A DNA stretch of 49,464 nucleotides from Phycisphaeraceae bacterium (GCA_026128865.1 JAHCJE010000007.1:1-49464); one strand, 5' to 3'; positions 29,311-38,867 are shown, numbered from the stretch's first letter. Translations and numbers: made by a program. Notes: generated from the letters alone by a model not told the origin.

Positions 29311-29850
29311 TCAGCCTCTTCCCCTCGCCAGAAACCCCACAACCGTGAACTCGAACGTCGGCGGTTCCGCGCCGGGGGGGCGGGCGGTGGGGTCGGTCAG
29401 GGGCAGGCGGCGGGGGCCGATCTCGCGGGCTTCGGCGTCGAGTTCGGGGGCGTGCTCCTCGCCGAGCACGAAGCGCAGGGCCGCGCGGCCCGGCTCGGCG
29501 CGCTGGTCGAGGAGGGCGATCCATGCGCCGTCAGCGCGGCGGGCCATGCGGCGCGGCTCGGCGTCGTCGATGATGATGAAGACCGGGCGCGACTCGGAGG
29601 ACTCGCCCGAGGCGTCGTGCAGGACGACCGCGACGCCGCCGGGGAGGGACTCGGCGGGGACGAGGCGCGAGCGGCCTGCCAGGTACTCGCCGAGGGCGTT
29701 CGCGCCACCGGTCTGGCCCGCGCCCGCGCCGACGGGCGGGGCGGCAAGGCGCACGCCGCGCTCGAGCGAGAGGGCGACGGCGTAGAGCAGCCCGGCCACG
29801 ACGAGGATCGGGGCTGCGAGGAAGAGCGTGAGCAGCACGCGCTTGCGCAT
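29311..29850 (-). CDS. Single-TM hypothetical protein
   Basis: The 179-residue product has one N-terminal helix (about residues 4-25, RVLLTLFLAAPILVVAGLLY) and an extracytoplasmic domain with the strand-rich stretch SRPVFIIIDDAEPRRM. No family recognised. The ATG at 29850 (MRKRVLLT) is preferred to a TTG 12 bases upstream. It is convergent with the pseudopilin gene and codirectional with the HAAS-like gene, 51 bases downstream of its stop, so it may be the last member of that unit. Confidence 0.6.
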   Translation of the reverse strand: MRKRVLLTLFLAAPILVVAGLLYAVALSLERGVRLAAPPVGAGAGQTGGANALGEYLAGRSRLVPAESLPGGVAVVLHDASGESSESRPVFIIIDDAEPRRMARRADGAWIALLDQRAEPGRAALRFVLGEEHAPELDAEAREIGPRRLPLTDPTARPPGAEPPTFEFTVVGFLARGRG

Positions 29851-29901
29851 GGGCGTGCGCAATGGTATCTGGCGCGAACGGCCGGGCCGGGCACGCGGCC
29901 G

Positions 29902-31737
29902 CTATTCCTCCGTCGGCTCGAAAACGGGCAGGAAGACCCAGTCGCCGCTGTGCCGGTCGCGTCCCATCGGCGTGGCGAGCGAGGCGGCGAGTTCGGGCGC
30001 GGAGCGCCACTGGCCCGCGCCGCGCGGCCCTTTCTTCGGGGGCACGCCGGCGTCGTCGATGCCGTCCACGCCGATGGAGTAGAGCAGCGGCCTGCCGTCG
30101 CGCAGGGCGTAGCGGAGCGGGTTGCCGTCGAAGCGGTCGGGCGGGACGGCGGGCAGGAAGACGGGCACGAGATCGCCGAGCGCGGCCGGGTACTCGCCGT
30201 GCCGGCGGCGGTGGAGTTCGAGGGCGATGGCGACGAGCGCCGCGTCGCGCGAGCAGGTGGCGACCTCGGACGCGGCGTGCGACTTCGACACGGTGGGCGC
30301 GAGCCAGAGGATCGGCAGGTTGCGGCTCTGGCGCAGGGGGGTCGCGGTCAGTTCGTCGACGAACGCGTCGAAGCGAGAGGTGTCCGTGCGCCAGAGCGGC
30401 TGCGAAGCGATCGCCTGGCCCTCGCTCATCAGTCGCGCGTACGCGGCCGTGATCTCGCGGCGGTTGCCGACGGCGATGGACAGGAGCGGGCCGACGATCG
30501 TGTCCGAGATGCGGGCCGCACCGACCGCATCCGGGCCGGCGAGGCCGTCGAGGGAGTTGAGGAAGCGGAAGCCCTCGGGGGTCAGTCGCCCCCCGCCGCG
30601 GCCGTCGTCGGTGAAGGCACGCTGGACGAAATCCTCGAAGTAGACTCGCTCCGCCTGGTAATCGATGCGGAGGGCGTCGTTGGTGCGCTGTGAACCGAGG
30701 AGGTGGGCGAGTTCGCGGAGGTTGGCGTCGCTGAAGGCGTCGGGCCGCTGGTCGAGCAGGCGCAGCAGGTGCTCGCTCTGCATGGCGGTGATGGCGATGC
30801 CGACGAGCGAGGAGATGAGGAACGGCTGCTGGTGTGCGTGCGCAGCGATGCCCGAGATGGCAACGAGGTTCGCGACCGCTCGGTCGCCATCGCCCTCGTG
30901 AACGGCGACGTAGGCGTCCTGCACCAGGGCGCGGGCGAAAGTGCGGAACTCGCCGAGTTGCGGGAGCAGAATCTCGATCATCGTCGGGTTGGCGTCCGGC
31001 GCCGCGGCTTCGGGAGGGTGCCCCTGGGCCAGCGCCTTGGCCGCCATGTAGTCGGGGTCGTAGGTGTTGCTGATGTCGAGGCCGAGCGTTGGGCGCGAGG
31101 CGGCATCGCGGATGGTGGCGAGCGTGGCCGCGTTGGCGCGGAGCCACTCGACGGTCGCCGACCATGCCTCGTCGCCCGGGCGCACGCCGGGCCAGTCGCC
31201 CGTCACGACCTGCGACTCTCTCGTGAACGCGGGGACAGCCCGGACGTACATCGGCCACGCGCGCTCGCTGACGGGCACGTGCGCGTGACGGGCGTTGAGT
31301 TCGGCGGTGACGTTGCGGGTGACGTTGGGCGTGCCGACTGAGAAGCGGATGGCGAGGACGACGAATCCGGCGATCAGTGCGAGTGTCGTGATGCCGACGC
31401 CCTTGGCCGTCGTCGTGGCCAGTCGCCACGTGAGGCTTCGGTTGCGCTTGACGGCGCGGCGGATCAGGCGGGATGCCTCTCGTGGGTCGCCGAAAGCCGA
31501 GATGAGTTCGTCTTCGGCGCGTCCCGCGGCCAGCCCCTCGGCGAAGTGCGACGCGAGTTCGCGTGCCACTTCCGACTGTTCGGAACGCCAGAGTCGGGTG
31601 CCGCCGACGGTGCGGCGGATCAGGTCGGCGATGCCGTCCGGAAGCCCGATCGACTCGGCCGCGATCGTCGCGTCGCCGGGGCGGGATGGAGCCGCGCCGA
31701 TGGCGGCTGCCCTGTTGTTGTCGTGATCGTGTCTCAT
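29902..31737 (-). CDS. HAAS-like membrane protein coupled to a PadR regulator
   Basis: The protein has 611 residues. The N-terminal 90 residues look like a HAAS/permease-prefix domain (EVARELASHFAEGLAAGRAEDELISAFGDP) that in related systems contacts PadR-family regulators. One helix follows at about 101-120 (GVGITTLALIAGFVVLAIRF), then a large extracytoplasmic helical domain of about 490 residues with no recognised family. The stretch HRRRHGEYPAALGDLVPVFLP, with PPDRFDGNPLRYALRDGRPLLYSIG after it, resembles the C-terminal segment of planctomycete pseudopilin-like secreted proteins. Its ATG overlaps the PadR stop (ATGA). Confidence 0.8.
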   Translation of the reverse strand: MRHDHDNNRAAAIGAAPSRPGDATIAAESIGLPDGIADLIRRTVGGTRLWRSEQSEVARELASHFAEGLAAGRAEDELISAFGDPREASRLIRRAVKRNRSLTWRLATTTAKGVGITTLALIAGFVVLAIRFSVGTPNVTRNVTAELNARHAHVPVSERAWPMYVRAVPAFTRESQVVTGDWPGVRPGDEAWSATVEWLRANAATLATIRDAASRPTLGLDISNTYDPDYMAAKALAQGHPPEAAAPDANPTMIEILLPQLGEFRTFARALVQDAYVAVHEGDGDRAVANLVAISGIAAHAHQQPFLISSLVGIAITAMQSEHLLRLLDQRPDAFSDANLRELAHLLGSQRTNDALRIDYQAERVYFEDFVQRAFTDDGRGGGRLTPEGFRFLNSLDGLAGPDAVGAARISDTIVGPLLSIAVGNRREITAAYARLMSEGQAIASQPLWRTDTSRFDAFVDELTATPLRQSRNLPILWLAPTVSKSHAASEVATCSRDAALVAIALELHRRRHGEYPAALGDLVPVFLPAVPPDRFDGNPLRYALRDGRPLLYSIGVDGIDDAGVPPKKGPRGAGQWRSAPELAASLATPMGRDRHSGDWVFLPVFEPTEE

Positions 31738-32087
31738 GCACCCACCCCTTCCGCTTCGGGGCCGATCACGCCGAGGGCGGTCATGGCCTGGGCCAGTGCG
31801 GCCCACTGCCTGGTATCCGCTTCGAGGCGGCGCTTTCCGGCACCCGTCAGGGAGTAGTACTTGCGGGGACGGGCGGCCTCGCCGTCGCGCCACTCGGCCT
31901 GGATCAGGCCCTTGGCTTCGAGGTTGTAGAGGAGGGGGTAGAGGGTGCTCTGGCCCATGGCGAGGATGCCCTCAGTGCGGCTTGCAAGGGTGTCGACGAG
32001 TTCGTACCCGTACATGGGCCGCACAGACAGCAGTCGGAGTACGGCCACAGGGCCGGCACCCCTCATCAGTTCGCGTTCGAGCCTCAT
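31734..32087 (-). CDS. PadR-family transcriptional regulator
   Basis: The 117-residue protein has the PadR winged-helix DNA-binding domain: VLRLLSVRPMYGYELVDTL, then MGQSTLYPLLYNLEAKGLIQAEW and the wing RPRKYYSLTGAGKRRLEAD. The C-terminal dimerisation helix is short. The ATG at 32087 is preceded by AGGAGT; the open frame upstream was rejected. It is translationally coupled to the HAAS-like membrane gene, a common PadR partner. A palindrome ATGTGACACAT at 32112-32122, 24 bases upstream of the start, could be an autoregulatory operator. Confidence 0.93.
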   Translation of the reverse strand: MRLERELMRGAGPVAVLRLLSVRPMYGYELVDTLASRTEGILAMGQSTLYPLLYNLEAKGLIQAEWRDGEAARPRKYYSLTGAGKRRLEADTRQWAALAQAMTALGVIGPEAEGVGA

Positions 32088-32111
32088 GGAGTAACTCCTG
32101 CTTCGCAGACT

Positions 32112-32122
32112 ATGTGACACAT
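32112..32122. promoter_or_regulatory. Candidate PadR operator
   Basis: ATGTGACACAT is a perfect odd-centred palindrome (ATGTG-A-CACAT) immediately upstream of the padR start on the minus strand. PadR operators often contain ATGT/ACAT half-sites. The call rests on this motif and position only. Confidence 0.4.
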
Positions 32123-32337
32123 GGTATACGGTCGAGTCGACAAACCGGGTGCAGCCCTCGACAGGGAAAGGGCGGGGGTACGTGAGTTTTTTTTGCCTTC
32201 GATCGACAAGATTGCTGGCCGAACCGTGGGACATGGGGCATGTTCCAGCGAGTCAGGAATGAAGAGTCCACGTGGGCTCTTGAACGGAAACCGGACACTG
32301 TCCCATTACGTCACTCGAAGAAGTGAGGAGATCCAGC

Positions 32338-32940
32338 ATGAAGCGCGCTCTCGCAGTTCTCGCTCTGGCCGGCATCGCCGGCGCCGCCTCGGCCCAGAAC
32401 ACCATCCACTGGTACTGGACGGTCGGCGACACGGGCAACAACGACGGCATGATCACCATGGGTGAGAACGCCGTTCTGAACCTCTATGCCCAGTTCTCCG
32501 CTCCTCCCGGCACGGCCTACGCCGGCTCGATCTTCGACATCAAGGGCACCAGCAACTGGGCGACCGGCACCCTCCTCGTCGCGGACGGCAACGACGCCCT
32601 CGGCGCGCTCTCCAACGAGGACGGCAACAAGCAGGCGAACAACGACATCCTCCTGGTCGACACCTTCCAGCTGCCCAAGTTCTTCAACCCGGGCATCGAC
32701 GCCAGCAACCCGATCAAGGTCTACTCGATCGTCTGGCAGCCCGCTGACTACTCCGCCCGCACCGTCAGCGGCGGCACCAGCGGCCACCTGAACCACTCCG
32801 TCTACATCGATGACTTCGGCACCTCCCTCGAGTTCGCGCCGACCATCAGCGGCTTCAGCTTCCAGGTCGTTCCGGCCCCGGCCTCGCTGGCCCTCGTGGG
32901 CCTCGGCGGCCTCGCAGCGGCCCGCCGTCGTCGCGCCTGA
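32338..32940 (+). CDS. PEP-CTERM-type secreted protein
   Basis: The 200-residue protein has a signal peptide (residues 1-18, ALAGIAGAASA) and the C-terminal tail Pro-Ala-Pro, LALVGLGGLAAARRRRA. The body is beta-rich with an N-terminal NTIHWYWTVGDTGNNDGM. The ATG at 32338 follows GTGAGGAG. Possible -35/-10 boxes are TTGAAC (32280-32285) and CATTAC (32304-32309), 18 bases apart. A strong terminator follows at 32985. The codon use is clean and GC-rich, suggesting high expression. The role is unknown; such proteins are often surface- or matrix-associated. Confidence 0.92.
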   Translation: MKRALAVLALAGIAGAASAQNTIHWYWTVGDTGNNDGMITMGENAVLNLYAQFSAPPGTAYAGSIFDIKGTSNWATGTLLVADGNDALGALSNEDGNKQANNDILLVDTFQLPKFFNPGIDASNPIKVYSIVWQPADYSARTVSGGTSGHLNHSVYIDDFGTSLEFAPTISGFSFQVVPAPASLALVGLGGLAAARRRRA

Positions 32941-32984
32941 TCGAACTCAAGTCTCGGACACCCGTCCGAGTTCCTGATCGACGA

Positions 32985-33018
32985 CCCCCGCCCGCCGAAC
33001 GCGGGCGGGGGTTTTTTT
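32985..33018 (+). terminator. Rho-independent terminator
   Basis: A perfect 11-bp GC stem CCCCCGCCCGC / GCGGGCGGGGG with a 5-base loop (cgaac) is followed by seven T residues. It closes the PEP-CTERM transcription unit 45 bases after the stop. Confidence 0.92.
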
Positions 33019-33051
33019 GGACCGACAACGCCACATGCGTAAGTTTCCCCT

Positions 33052-33411
33052 ATGACCACACGCGACAACAGGCCGCGGGCGCCCGCAAAGACATCGCTCG
33101 AAACCGTCGAGCCGATCGGCAAACGCGTTCTCGTTCGCAAGGACGAAGACCGAAAGCAGACGAAGAGCGGCCTGCACCTTCCCGACAAAATCGAGATCCC
33201 CACGCTCACCGGTCGCATCGTCTCTGTTTCCGCACAGGTCGAACGCGACGAGGACTACCCGGTCGCCAGGTACGACCGCGTCCTCTTCAACCCCCGCAAC
33301 GCGATCCCTGTTGATTTCGAGGGCGACAATCGACTGTTCGTCATCCCAGTCGAGGACGTCGTTGCGGTGTTCCGAAAGGCATCCAGCGAGTCCTCTCCCA
33401 GTCGGCCGTAA
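33052..33411 (+). CDS. groES: GroES-like co-chaperonin
   Basis: The 119-residue protein has the GroES fold: IGKRVLVRKDEDRKQTKSGLHLPD at about 22-45, a mobile-loop region and a C-terminal PVEDVVAVF. It has a ~16-residue hydrophilic N-terminal extension (RDNRPRAPAKTSLE). GroES caps GroEL during folding; no GroEL gene is adjacent, so this is likely one of several paralogues in the genome. It precedes aroA by 3 bases, which suggests co-transcription of unrelated functions. Confidence 0.88.
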   Translation: MTTRDNRPRAPAKTSLETVEPIGKRVLVRKDEDRKQTKSGLHLPDKIEIPTLTGRIVSVSAQVERDEDYPVARYDRVLFNPRNAIPVDFEGDNRLFVIPVEDVVAVFRKASSESSPSRP

Positions 33412-33414
33412 CCC

Positions 33415-34839
33415 GTGAGACCCAACTTCGATCAGCCTTTGAACGCCTTGCCGGACCCCCTGCCGGTCGGTCCCGTTCCCGTCCCGCGCGGAGGCGCGCC
33501 ATTCGAGTTCTCGATCCGCCCACCCGGCAGCAAGAGCTTGACGAACCGCGCCTTGCTCCTCGCGGGCCTTGCCGATGGCGAGTCCGTCATTCGAGGCTGC
33601 CTGCTCGACGCGGACGATGCCAGACGCATGCTCGACGCGATCTCGACGATGGGCGCGCGCGTCGCCTTGAGCACAGACACAGCGAGCATCTTGGGCGTCG
33701 GGGGCGGGTGGCGCGTTCCCCCGGGCGGATGCAGGCTCGACCTCGGCAATGCCGGCACCGCCACCAGGTTCGTAGCCGCCGCTGCCATGCTCGCGGACGG
33801 CCCTGTCATCATCGATGGCAACGATCGGATGCGACAGCGACCGATCGCCGAGTTGATCGACGCCATGCGGGCGTTCGGCGTGACGAGCGACTACCTCGGA
33901 ACCAACGGCTGCCCGCCCGTGCGGCTCACCCCACCACGGGGGGGGGCTCGCTCCCCCTCTCGACTCGACCTGCCGACCACACGCTCCAGCCAGTTCGTTT
34001 CAGCGCTGCTGCTCGTCGCCCCGTGGCTGCGTGGCGGCCTGACGATCCGGATGCTCGGCGAACTGACGAGCGCCTCGTACGTCGAGATGACGCTCGGCCT
34101 GCTCGCGTCGCTCGGAGCGAGCGTGCTCACAAGCGAGGATCTGCGCGTCATCCGTGTCGGCCCGCCGGAGGACGAGAACGGGGAGAGCGCCGCGGGGTTG
34201 CGGGGGTTCGAGTACCGCGTCGAGCCGGATGCTTCGAGCGCTACGTACTTCTGGGCCGCGGCCGCTCTCTTTCCCGGCGCATCTTGCCGTGCGGAAGGGC
34301 TTGGGTTGGACTCGCTTCAGGGCGACGCCAGATTCCCCGACGTCCTTGCCCGCATGGGGGCTCGCGTCGCGGAGTCGGCGCAGGACGAGACGCCGAACAC
34401 CACCGTGACCGGACCTGCGGAACTCCGCCCGGTGCTCGCCGACATGTCGCTGATGCCTGACGCGGCGATGACCCTCGCCTCGGTTGCGTGCTTCGCGAAG
34501 GGAACGTCCATCCTGCGCGGGCTGGGCACTCTGCGCGACAAGGAATGCGACCGGATCGCCGCGATGAAGAGCGAACTATCGAAGATCGGGGTCTCCGTCG
34601 AGCACGCGGCCGGAGATGAGGCCACGCTGACCATCACGCCGCCGCAGGGTGGCATCGACGTCTCGGAGACCGCGCCGCAGGTCACCTTCGAAACATACGA
34701 TGACCATCGGATGGCGATGTCGCTCGCCCTCATCGGACTCCGGCGGCCGAATGTCCTCATCCGCAACCCCGCGTGCGTGGCCAAGACATTCCCGGGCTTC
34801 TGGAGTGCGCTGGGGCGCATGATCCACGCCCGTCTCTGA
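33415..34839 (+). CDS. aroA: 3-Phosphoshikimate 1-carboxyvinyltransferase (EPSP synthase)
   Basis: The 474-residue product uses a GTG start. It catalyses the sixth shikimate-pathway step: PEP plus shikimate 3-phosphate give EPSP. Visible signatures are PGSKSLTNRALLLAGLADG, LGNAGTATRFVAAAAMLADG, RMRQRPIAELIDAMRAFG, RDKECDRIAAMKSEL and the end DDHRMAMSLALIGL. The chain is somewhat longer than the usual ~430 residues, with inserts around 260-310. It follows groES by 3 bases. Confidence 0.97.
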   Translation: MRPNFDQPLNALPDPLPVGPVPVPRGGAPFEFSIRPPGSKSLTNRALLLAGLADGESVIRGCLLDADDARRMLDAISTMGARVALSTDTASILGVGGGWRVPPGGCRLDLGNAGTATRFVAAAAMLADGPVIIDGNDRMRQRPIAELIDAMRAFGVTSDYLGTNGCPPVRLTPPRGGARSPSRLDLPTTRSSQFVSALLLVAPWLRGGLTIRMLGELTSASYVEMTLGLLASLGASVLTSEDLRVIRVGPPEDENGESAAGLRGFEYRVEPDASSATYFWAAAALFPGASCRAEGLGLDSLQGDARFPDVLARMGARVAESAQDETPNTTVTGPAELRPVLADMSLMPDAAMTLASVACFAKGTSILRGLGTLRDKECDRIAAMKSELSKIGVSVEHAAGDEATLTITPPQGGIDVSETAPQVTFETYDDHRMAMSLALIGLRRPNVLIRNPACVAKTFPGFWSALGRMIHARL

Positions 34840-34888
34840 GCCGTCGAACGGCGCCGCCCCCCCGCCCACCACCATCGGCGAGCCTTGT

Positions 34889-34894
34889 TATACT
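34889..34894 (+). promoter_or_regulatory. Candidate -10 element for the PAS gene
   Basis: TATACT lies 38 bases before the ATG at 34933. No convincing -35 is visible upstream in the GC-rich spacer. Confidence 0.3.
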
Positions 34895-34932
34895 CTGCAA
34901 AGGCGGGTTCGCCCGCTCCCGGGGGTCGAGAA

Positions 34933-36141
34933 ATGGACAAACGGGAAGCGTCGGTCTCTGAGCGCGCGCTCGTCGTCGCCGTTGTCTATGGGATCGTCGG
35001 CGCCGTGTGGATCTTCTTCTCCGATGAGATCGCGGCAACGCTCGCTACGGACACCGCGCGGCTCACGTTCTTCCAGACCAGCAAGGGATGGATCTTCGTC
35101 GCGGCGTCGAGCGCACTCATCTACATTCTCGTCCGGCACTTCATGCGGCGTGCCGTCGCGTCGGAGGCAGCACACCACAGAGCCGAGTCCAACCTGCTGA
35201 TGGTGTTCAATCACCCGGCGATGCGCGTCTTCGTCAAGGACGAGGAAGGGAAGTACCTGCTGGCGAGCGAGGCGTTCGCCCGCCTGCTCGGGCTGACACC
35301 GGGCGAGATCGTCAACCAGACGGACGAATCGCTGTTCGGGATTGAAACAGCGGCGGCACTTCGCCAGGCGGATCGTCGCGCGATGCACTCGCCGGGCATC
35401 ACCGAGTCGCAGGACGTCTACCCCGGCGCGGGGACACAGCGGACGGTCGCCGTCCTCCGCGCACACGTCACCGATGAATCAGGGCGCTGCGTCGGCGTCG
35501 TCGGCATCGCGGGCGAGGACGTCACGTCGCCGGAACTGGGCACGTCGGTTCGGCAGAGTCTGGAGCACCTGGTGCGGAGGCGCTCGGCCACGCTCGCCGC
35601 CGCGGTGCGCGACCTGCACGGCCGGATCGCGGCGCTCCACTCCGAGGCCGCCGAACTGCGGCGCAGAGGAGAGCGGCTCGAAGAGGAGCGCCAATCGCTC
35701 GAAGCCGAGAAGCACATGCTGACGGCGGACCTGCTGGCCGCGGAACAACGCCTGAACACGGTCGTCACGCACGTGCAGGCCATCGTCGCGGCGATCGATC
35801 AGGAGGGCGTGGTCGTGCTGGCGGAGGGGAAGTTGCTCCCCGAGGCGGGATTCCGACCCGGCGAACTGGTGGGGCGGAGCGTCTTCGAGTTGTTCGGGGG
35901 CCGGCCCGAGATCCTGGCGGCGTGCAGGCGCGCGCTGGAGGGGCGCTCGGTGGCGGCGCGATTGCCGGTGGGTCGTCTCGACCTTGACGCACGGATCGTG
36001 CCCGTGCGCGACGCGGAGGGTCGCGTTGTCGGCGCGGTCGTGGTCGCCACCGAGGCCGAGCACCCGCCCAACCTCGCCGACGCACTGCGCGACGACGACT
36101 TCGCGGATCGCCCGCCCAGCGGCTCACCGAACGCCGCCTGA
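34933..36141 (+). CDS. Membrane PAS-domain sensor without output domain
   Basis: The 402-residue protein has two helices (about residues 13-31 and 48-66), a PAS domain (about 80-200, starting [28 protein letters not shown]), a coiled coil (about 210-285, rich in Glu/Arg) and a second PAS domain (about 285-385, with [25 protein letters not shown]). No histidine kinase, GGDEF, EAL or other output domain follows before the stop, so it probably signals through a partner or dimerises with another sensor. The ATG at 34933 was chosen over an upstream ATG (34885) because a -10 element lies at 34889-34894. Confidence 0.8.
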   Translation: MDKREASVSERALVVAVVYGIVGAVWIFFSDEIAATLATDTARLTFFQTSKGWIFVAASSALIYILVRHFMRRAVASEAAHHRAESNLLMVFNHPAMRVFVKDEEGKYLLASEAFARLLGLTPGEIVNQTDESLFGIETAAALRQADRRAMHSPGITESQDVYPGAGTQRTVAVLRAHVTDESGRCVGVVGIAGEDVTSPELGTSVRQSLEHLVRRRSATLAAAVRDLHGRIAALHSEAAELRRRGERLEEERQSLEAEKHMLTADLLAAEQRLNTVVTHVQAIVAAIDQEGVVVLAEGKLLPEAGFRPGELVGRSVFELFGGRPEILAACRRALEGRSVAARLPVGRLDLDARIVPVRDAEGRVVGAVVVATEAEHPPNLADALRDDDFADRPPSGSPNAA

Positions 36142-36216
36142 GCCACGCCGCAACCGCCGCCCAAGCCCCGCATATCCTTCCTCCCCACGCCACGGCCAAG
36201 CGCCGCTGTTTCTTCA

Positions 36217-36243
36217 TGTCCACTGTCCATTGTCCACTGTTCC
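36217..36243. repeat. 7-bp tandem repeat array
   Basis: The units TGTCCAC, TGTCCAT and TGTCCAC, then a partial TGTTCC, lie 14 bases before the icd ATG. This is a short tandemly repeated heptamer of the STRR style. Confidence 0.75.
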
Positions 36244-36256
36244 AAGAGGAGTCCCC

Positions 36257-37624
36257 ATGCCCACCGCCATCACCATGACCGCCGACGGCCTGCGCGTTCC
36301 AGACGAGCCTGTGCTCCCCTTCATCGAGGGCGACGGCACGGGGCCGGACATCTGGCGGGCGAGCGTGCGCGTCTTCGACGCCGCCGTGGCGAAGGCCTAC
36401 AACGGCAAGCGACGCATCCACTGGAAGGAAGTGCTCGCGGGCGAGAAGGCCTTCAACGCGACCGGCAACTGGCTGCCGGACGAGACGCTGGACGCCTTCC
36501 GCACCTACCTCGTCGGCATCAAGGGGCCGCTGACGACACCGGTGGGCGGCGGCATCCGCTCACTCAACGTCGCGCTCCGACAGATGCTGGACCTCTACGT
36601 CTGCCTGCGCCCTGTCCGCTACTTCAAGGGCGTCCCCTCGCCGGTCAAGAAGCCGGACGACGTGAACATGGTCATCTTCCGCGAGAACACCGAGGACATC
36701 TACGCGGGCGTGGAGTGGGAGGCCGAGAGCGAGGGGGCGAAGAAGATCATCGCGTTCCTCCAGAACGAAATGGGCGTGAAGAAGATCCGCTTCCCCGCGA
36801 CCAGCGGGATCGGGATCAAGCCCGTGAGCCGCGAGGGGAGCGAGCGGCTGATCCGGGCGGCGATCAACTACGCCCTGCGCGAGGGCCGCCGGAGCCTCAC
36901 GCTCGTCCACAAGGGCAACATCATGAAGTTCACCGAGGGCGCGTTCCGCGACTGGGGGTACGCCCTCGCGGCCCGCGAGTTCCGCGGCCAGACCGTCAGC
37001 GAGCGCGAGTCGTGGATTCTCGGCAACAAGGAGGCCAACCCGGACCTGTCGCCCGAGGCCAACGCCCGCATGATCGACCCGGGATTCGAGATGATGACCG
37101 CCGAGCAGAAGAAGCGGGTGGTCGGCGAGGTCGAGGCCGCGTTGCGCCTGTGGCCCACGCACGGCGACGGCAAGTGGAAGAAGAAACTCCTCGTCCGCGA
37201 CACGATCGCGGACATCACGCTCCAGCAGGTGCTGACGCGGGCCAAGGACTTCGACGTCATCGCCACGATGAACCTCAACGGCGACTACCTCTCGGATGCG
37301 CTCGCGGCCCAGGTCGGGGGCATCGGCATCGCGCCGGGCGCGAACATCAACTACGACACCGGGCACGCCATCTTCGAGGCGACCCACGGCACCGCGCCGA
37401 AGTACGCCAACCTCGACCAGGTGAACCCCGGCTCGGTCATCCTGTCGGGGGAGATGATGCTGCGGTACATGGGCTGGACCGAGGCCGCGGACCTCATCAT
37501 CCGGGGCATGGACGGCGCGATCGGGGCGAAGACGGTGACCTACGACTTCCACCGGCTGATGGAGGGGGCGACGAAACTGAAGTGCTCGGAGTTCGGCGGG
37601 GCGGTGGTGAAGCACATGGGGTGA
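36257..37624 (+). CDS. icd: NADP-dependent isocitrate dehydrogenase
   Basis: The 455-residue TCA-cycle enzyme oxidises isocitrate to 2-oxoglutarate. It aligns along its length with the E. coli-type enzyme: [13 protein letters not shown] (the phosphoregulatory serine position is conserved), [46 protein letters not shown] and [11 protein letters not shown]. Lys and Tyr in HGTAPKYA fit NADP+ use. The ATG at 36257 follows AAGAGGAG. The spacer upstream carries a 7-mer repeat array. Confidence 0.97.
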   Translation: MPTAITMTADGLRVPDEPVLPFIEGDGTGPDIWRASVRVFDAAVAKAYNGKRRIHWKEVLAGEKAFNATGNWLPDETLDAFRTYLVGIKGPLTTPVGGGIRSLNVALRQMLDLYVCLRPVRYFKGVPSPVKKPDDVNMVIFRENTEDIYAGVEWEAESEGAKKIIAFLQNEMGVKKIRFPATSGIGIKPVSREGSERLIRAAINYALREGRRSLTLVHKGNIMKFTEGAFRDWGYALAAREFRGQTVSERESWILGNKEANPDLSPEANARMIDPGFEMMTAEQKKRVVGEVEAALRLWPTHGDGKWKKKLLVRDTIADITLQQVLTRAKDFDVIATMNLNGDYLSDALAAQVGGIGIAPGANINYDTGHAIFEATHGTAPKYANLDQVNPGSVILSGEMMLRYMGWTEAADLIIRGMDGAIGAKTVTYDFHRLMEGATKLKCSEFGGAVVKHMG

Positions 37625-37694
37625 GGCGTAACACGGTTCGCGGCATCGCGCTCGATGCCGGAGCCGAATGGGACGAGTTCCGGAAGGAGGTCTC

Positions 37695-37928
37695 GTGAAG
37701 TTGTACCACGTGGCCGTGGAGCAGGACGACGGCTGGTTCGTAGGCCGGATTCTGGAGCGAAACGGCGTCACAACGCAGGGACGGACGCTCGACGAACTCG
37801 TCTTCATGCTCCGAGACGCGATCCACGCGATGTGGAACGAGCGCAACGTCCAGCTCGAACTCATCATCGGCGCGAAGATCGCGGTGAGCGAGCGCAAGCG
37901 GCAGCCGCCGCGAAGAGCCTCCGCCTGA
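37695..37928 (+). CDS. HicB-family antitoxin-like protein, orphan
   Basis: The 77-residue product uses a GTG start after AAGGAGG, 70 bases behind icd. It has the HicB-type fold opening: YHVAVEQDDGWFVGRILERNGVTTQGRTLDELVFMLRDAIHAM. HicB antitoxins usually pair with a ~60-residue HicA ribonuclease. None is visible within the flanking bases, so this is an orphan or belongs to a diverged system. A basic Pro/Arg tail ends the protein. Confidence 0.72.
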   Translation: MKLYHVAVEQDDGWFVGRILERNGVTTQGRTLDELVFMLRDAIHAMWNERNVQLELIIGAKIAVSERKRQPPRRASA

Positions 37929-38054
37929 GCGTGCAGGGGATAGGCGCGGCCTACTAGCGGTGCTTTGACTTCCGTCTTTCCAGCACCCACCCGGAGTGAT
38001 GTTGCTCTCTGCTTCACCATGCAGCACCGTGCTGTCTGCGTGAGACGACATGCC

Positions 38055-38228
38055 ATGACCAAGTCGGATCGCGACCCGTTCATTGAGGAGGTTCAGCGTC
38101 TCAAGAGAGAAGCGGCCGCCCGTACGCCCACGCTCGATGAACTCGCCCGCAGGCTTCGCGAGATCGATCGCAAGCACAAAGGGAGGGTCGTCCAACCCCC
38201 CCCGAAGCCGCGGACGGATGCGGCCTAG
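38055..38228 (+). CDS. Small charged orphan ORF
   Basis: A 57-residue ORF starting ATG at 38055, reading MTKSDRDPFIEEVQRLKRE, then a predicted helix and a Lys/Pro end. No family recognised. The N-terminal part and size resemble small partner proteins of TA-like loci. The nearby HicB-like gene 127 bases upstream is suggestive but proves nothing. It could be spurious. Confidence 0.35.
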   Translation: MTKSDRDPFIEEVQRLKREAAARTPTLDELARRLREIDRKHKGRVVQPPPKPRTDAA

Positions 38229-38306
38229 ACCGTCTCGTCTTCCGACGGGTGTGCGATCGGAGAGGGCATGTCGGCTCCTGGGCGCCGCCCGCTCGGTCTC
38301 CTTCGG

Positions 38307-38867
38307 TCAATCCGACATGCCATCTGGTGGCTGCGGTGCCGCATCCTGCGCTTTCGCATGTTTCCTCCATGCCGCGCCGCATTCCGGGCAGGTTGTCAGG
38401 CTGCCCTCGCCCTCGGCGGGCTCGAGTTCGTAGCCGCACGCGCCGCAGAGGCCGTGGCAGAGCAGCTCCTCAGCAAGTTCGTATCGAGAACTCACCCGCA
38501 CGCAAGCCCAAAGCACGAGCGCGGAGAGAACGACGAGCGCGCCGATCACGACCGGCCCTGCACCGAGACGGTACGCGACCAGTGCCGGTAGCAGATAGAC
38601 GAAGACGATAACCACGATCATGACGGTCACAAGAGCCACAGCGCCAGGAATCATCGCTAACCCGGTCGTCGCCATCAGCCAGAGCTTCGCGGCACGGGCG
38701 GCTCGCGTGCGCACGGGATACTCGAAAACCCGCCATTCGAGGTCTTCGTCGTCGTGCCCAATTCCTCGGTCTGAGTTCCTCGATCGTGCCTTCAAGGAGG
38801 CGTCCCGTTCGCTCGGTGAGGCAACGAACTTCACTCGCTTACCGGCATGGTCTCGGATGGTGGCCAT
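38307..38867 (-). CDS. Membrane protein with C-terminal zinc ribbon
   Basis: The 186-residue protein has two or three helices (about 60-90, then 100-125) and a C-terminal zinc ribbon, CGACGYELEPAEGEGSLTTC, then PECGAAW. It has the same overall plan as the unrelated protein at 5981-6364. Base composition is lower in GC than the neighbours. The ATG at 38867 was kept. No function is assigned; the ribbon may bind metal or a protein partner. Confidence 0.75.
   Translation of the reverse strand: MATIRDHAGKRVKFVASPSERDASLKARSRNSDRGIGHDDEDLEWRVFEYPVRTRAARAAKLWLMATTGLAMIPGAVALVTVMIVVIVFVYLLPALVAYRLGAGPVVIGALVVLSALVLWACVRVSSRYELAEELLCHGLCGACGYELEPAEGEGSLTTCPECGAAWRKHAKAQDAAPQPPDGMSD

Noticed and set aside
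32185..32195. T-rich stretch near the PadR gene as a terminator
   Set aside because: The CCCT/AGGG stem upstream is only four base pairs and is too far from the T-run.
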